64,000 bases of DNA, taken from the NCBI RefSeq assembly GCF_028476545.1, contig NW_026732993.1:62001-126000 (forward strand), written 5' to 3'. A program made the position numbers and the translations under genes. The notes below the pieces were generated by a model, which was not told the origin of the DNA, searched no databases, and saw only the letters and a program-made list of their open reading frames with translations. Every line of letters starts with the position of its first letter. The stretch's first letter is position 1. This stretch comes from Physella acuta (lineage: Eukaryota; Mollusca; Gastropoda; Physidae). This document shows, piece after piece, positions 63,839 to 64,000 of this stretch.

Positions 63839-64000
63839 CAGTGTATCTTTCAGACTTTTTCTCCTAGGGCACTTGAAATTTTCGGGGCGGCGGACTAAAT
63901 TTTACGGGGGGCCGGACACTGGTAAAAGTATATATTTTCTATATAAATTATATTTTGTTCGAGAGGGCTGTAAACGTTTTCTGGGGGTTGAACCCCCCCC
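63839..64000. mobile_element. hAT-type MITE, CAGTGTTTCTTCCAG family, cut by the window end
   Basis: Starts CAGTGTATCTTTCAGAC and continues through CACTTGAAATTTTCGGGG and the ATATATTTTCTATATAAATT core. The right end lies beyond the window. Confidence 0.78.

Overview
The window is animal nuclear DNA. It is AT-rich, its genes are split by short GT-AG introns, and mobile DNA is dense. Five conserved protein-coding genes can be read with phase-consistent exon chains. The protein set, the tRNA-derived SINE, the many G/C-run MITEs and the recurrent TAGATCTAGATC motifs suggest an invertebrate, probably a heterobranch gastropod mollusc. That placement is an inference; no ribosomal or mitochondrial marker is present.

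Layout. 1-7.3 kb: hAT-type MITEs, minisatellites and a possible two-exon remnant of a single-pass membrane protein (minus). 7.6-13.7 kb: ATIC, the last two steps of de novo purine synthesis (minus, 17 exons read; the first, start-codon exon is unresolved). 14.69-19.82 kb: a 5.1 kb Merlin-type DNA transposon with an open 330-residue transposase, perfect 30-bp terminal inverted repeats, an 8-bp target duplication and several nested insertions. 20-27.3 kb: repeat-rich DNA with no recognised gene. 27.4-35.1 kb: a TUT1-like terminal uridylyl/adenylyl transferase (plus, 13 exons). 36.0-40.2 kb: a SKAP-type PH-SH3 adaptor (minus, 8 exons), convergent with TUT1. 41-45.4 kb: a minisatellite, LINE fragments and a possible small membrane-protein exon. 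45.46-47.38 kb: a TNF-receptor-superfamily-like receptor with a death-domain-like tail (minus, 2 exons). 48-58 kb: repeats, a broken transposase-like gene and a GGCGCC-rich tandem array. 58.37-62.38 kb: COA3, a tiny mitochondrial cytochrome c oxidase assembly factor (minus, 2 exons) whose 3.76 kb intron holds a LINE tail, a transposon nested in a transposon, and a TA-flanked element.

The genes are unrelated housekeeping or signalling genes (purine synthesis, snRNA/mRNA 3' end modification, Src-family adaptor, death-receptor-like signalling, respiratory complex IV assembly) and do not form one pathway. The most informative part of the window is its layered mobile DNA. Several families can be delimited to the base because they interrupt other repeats or carry clean target-site duplications. 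No retroviral or other capsid-bearing element was recognised.
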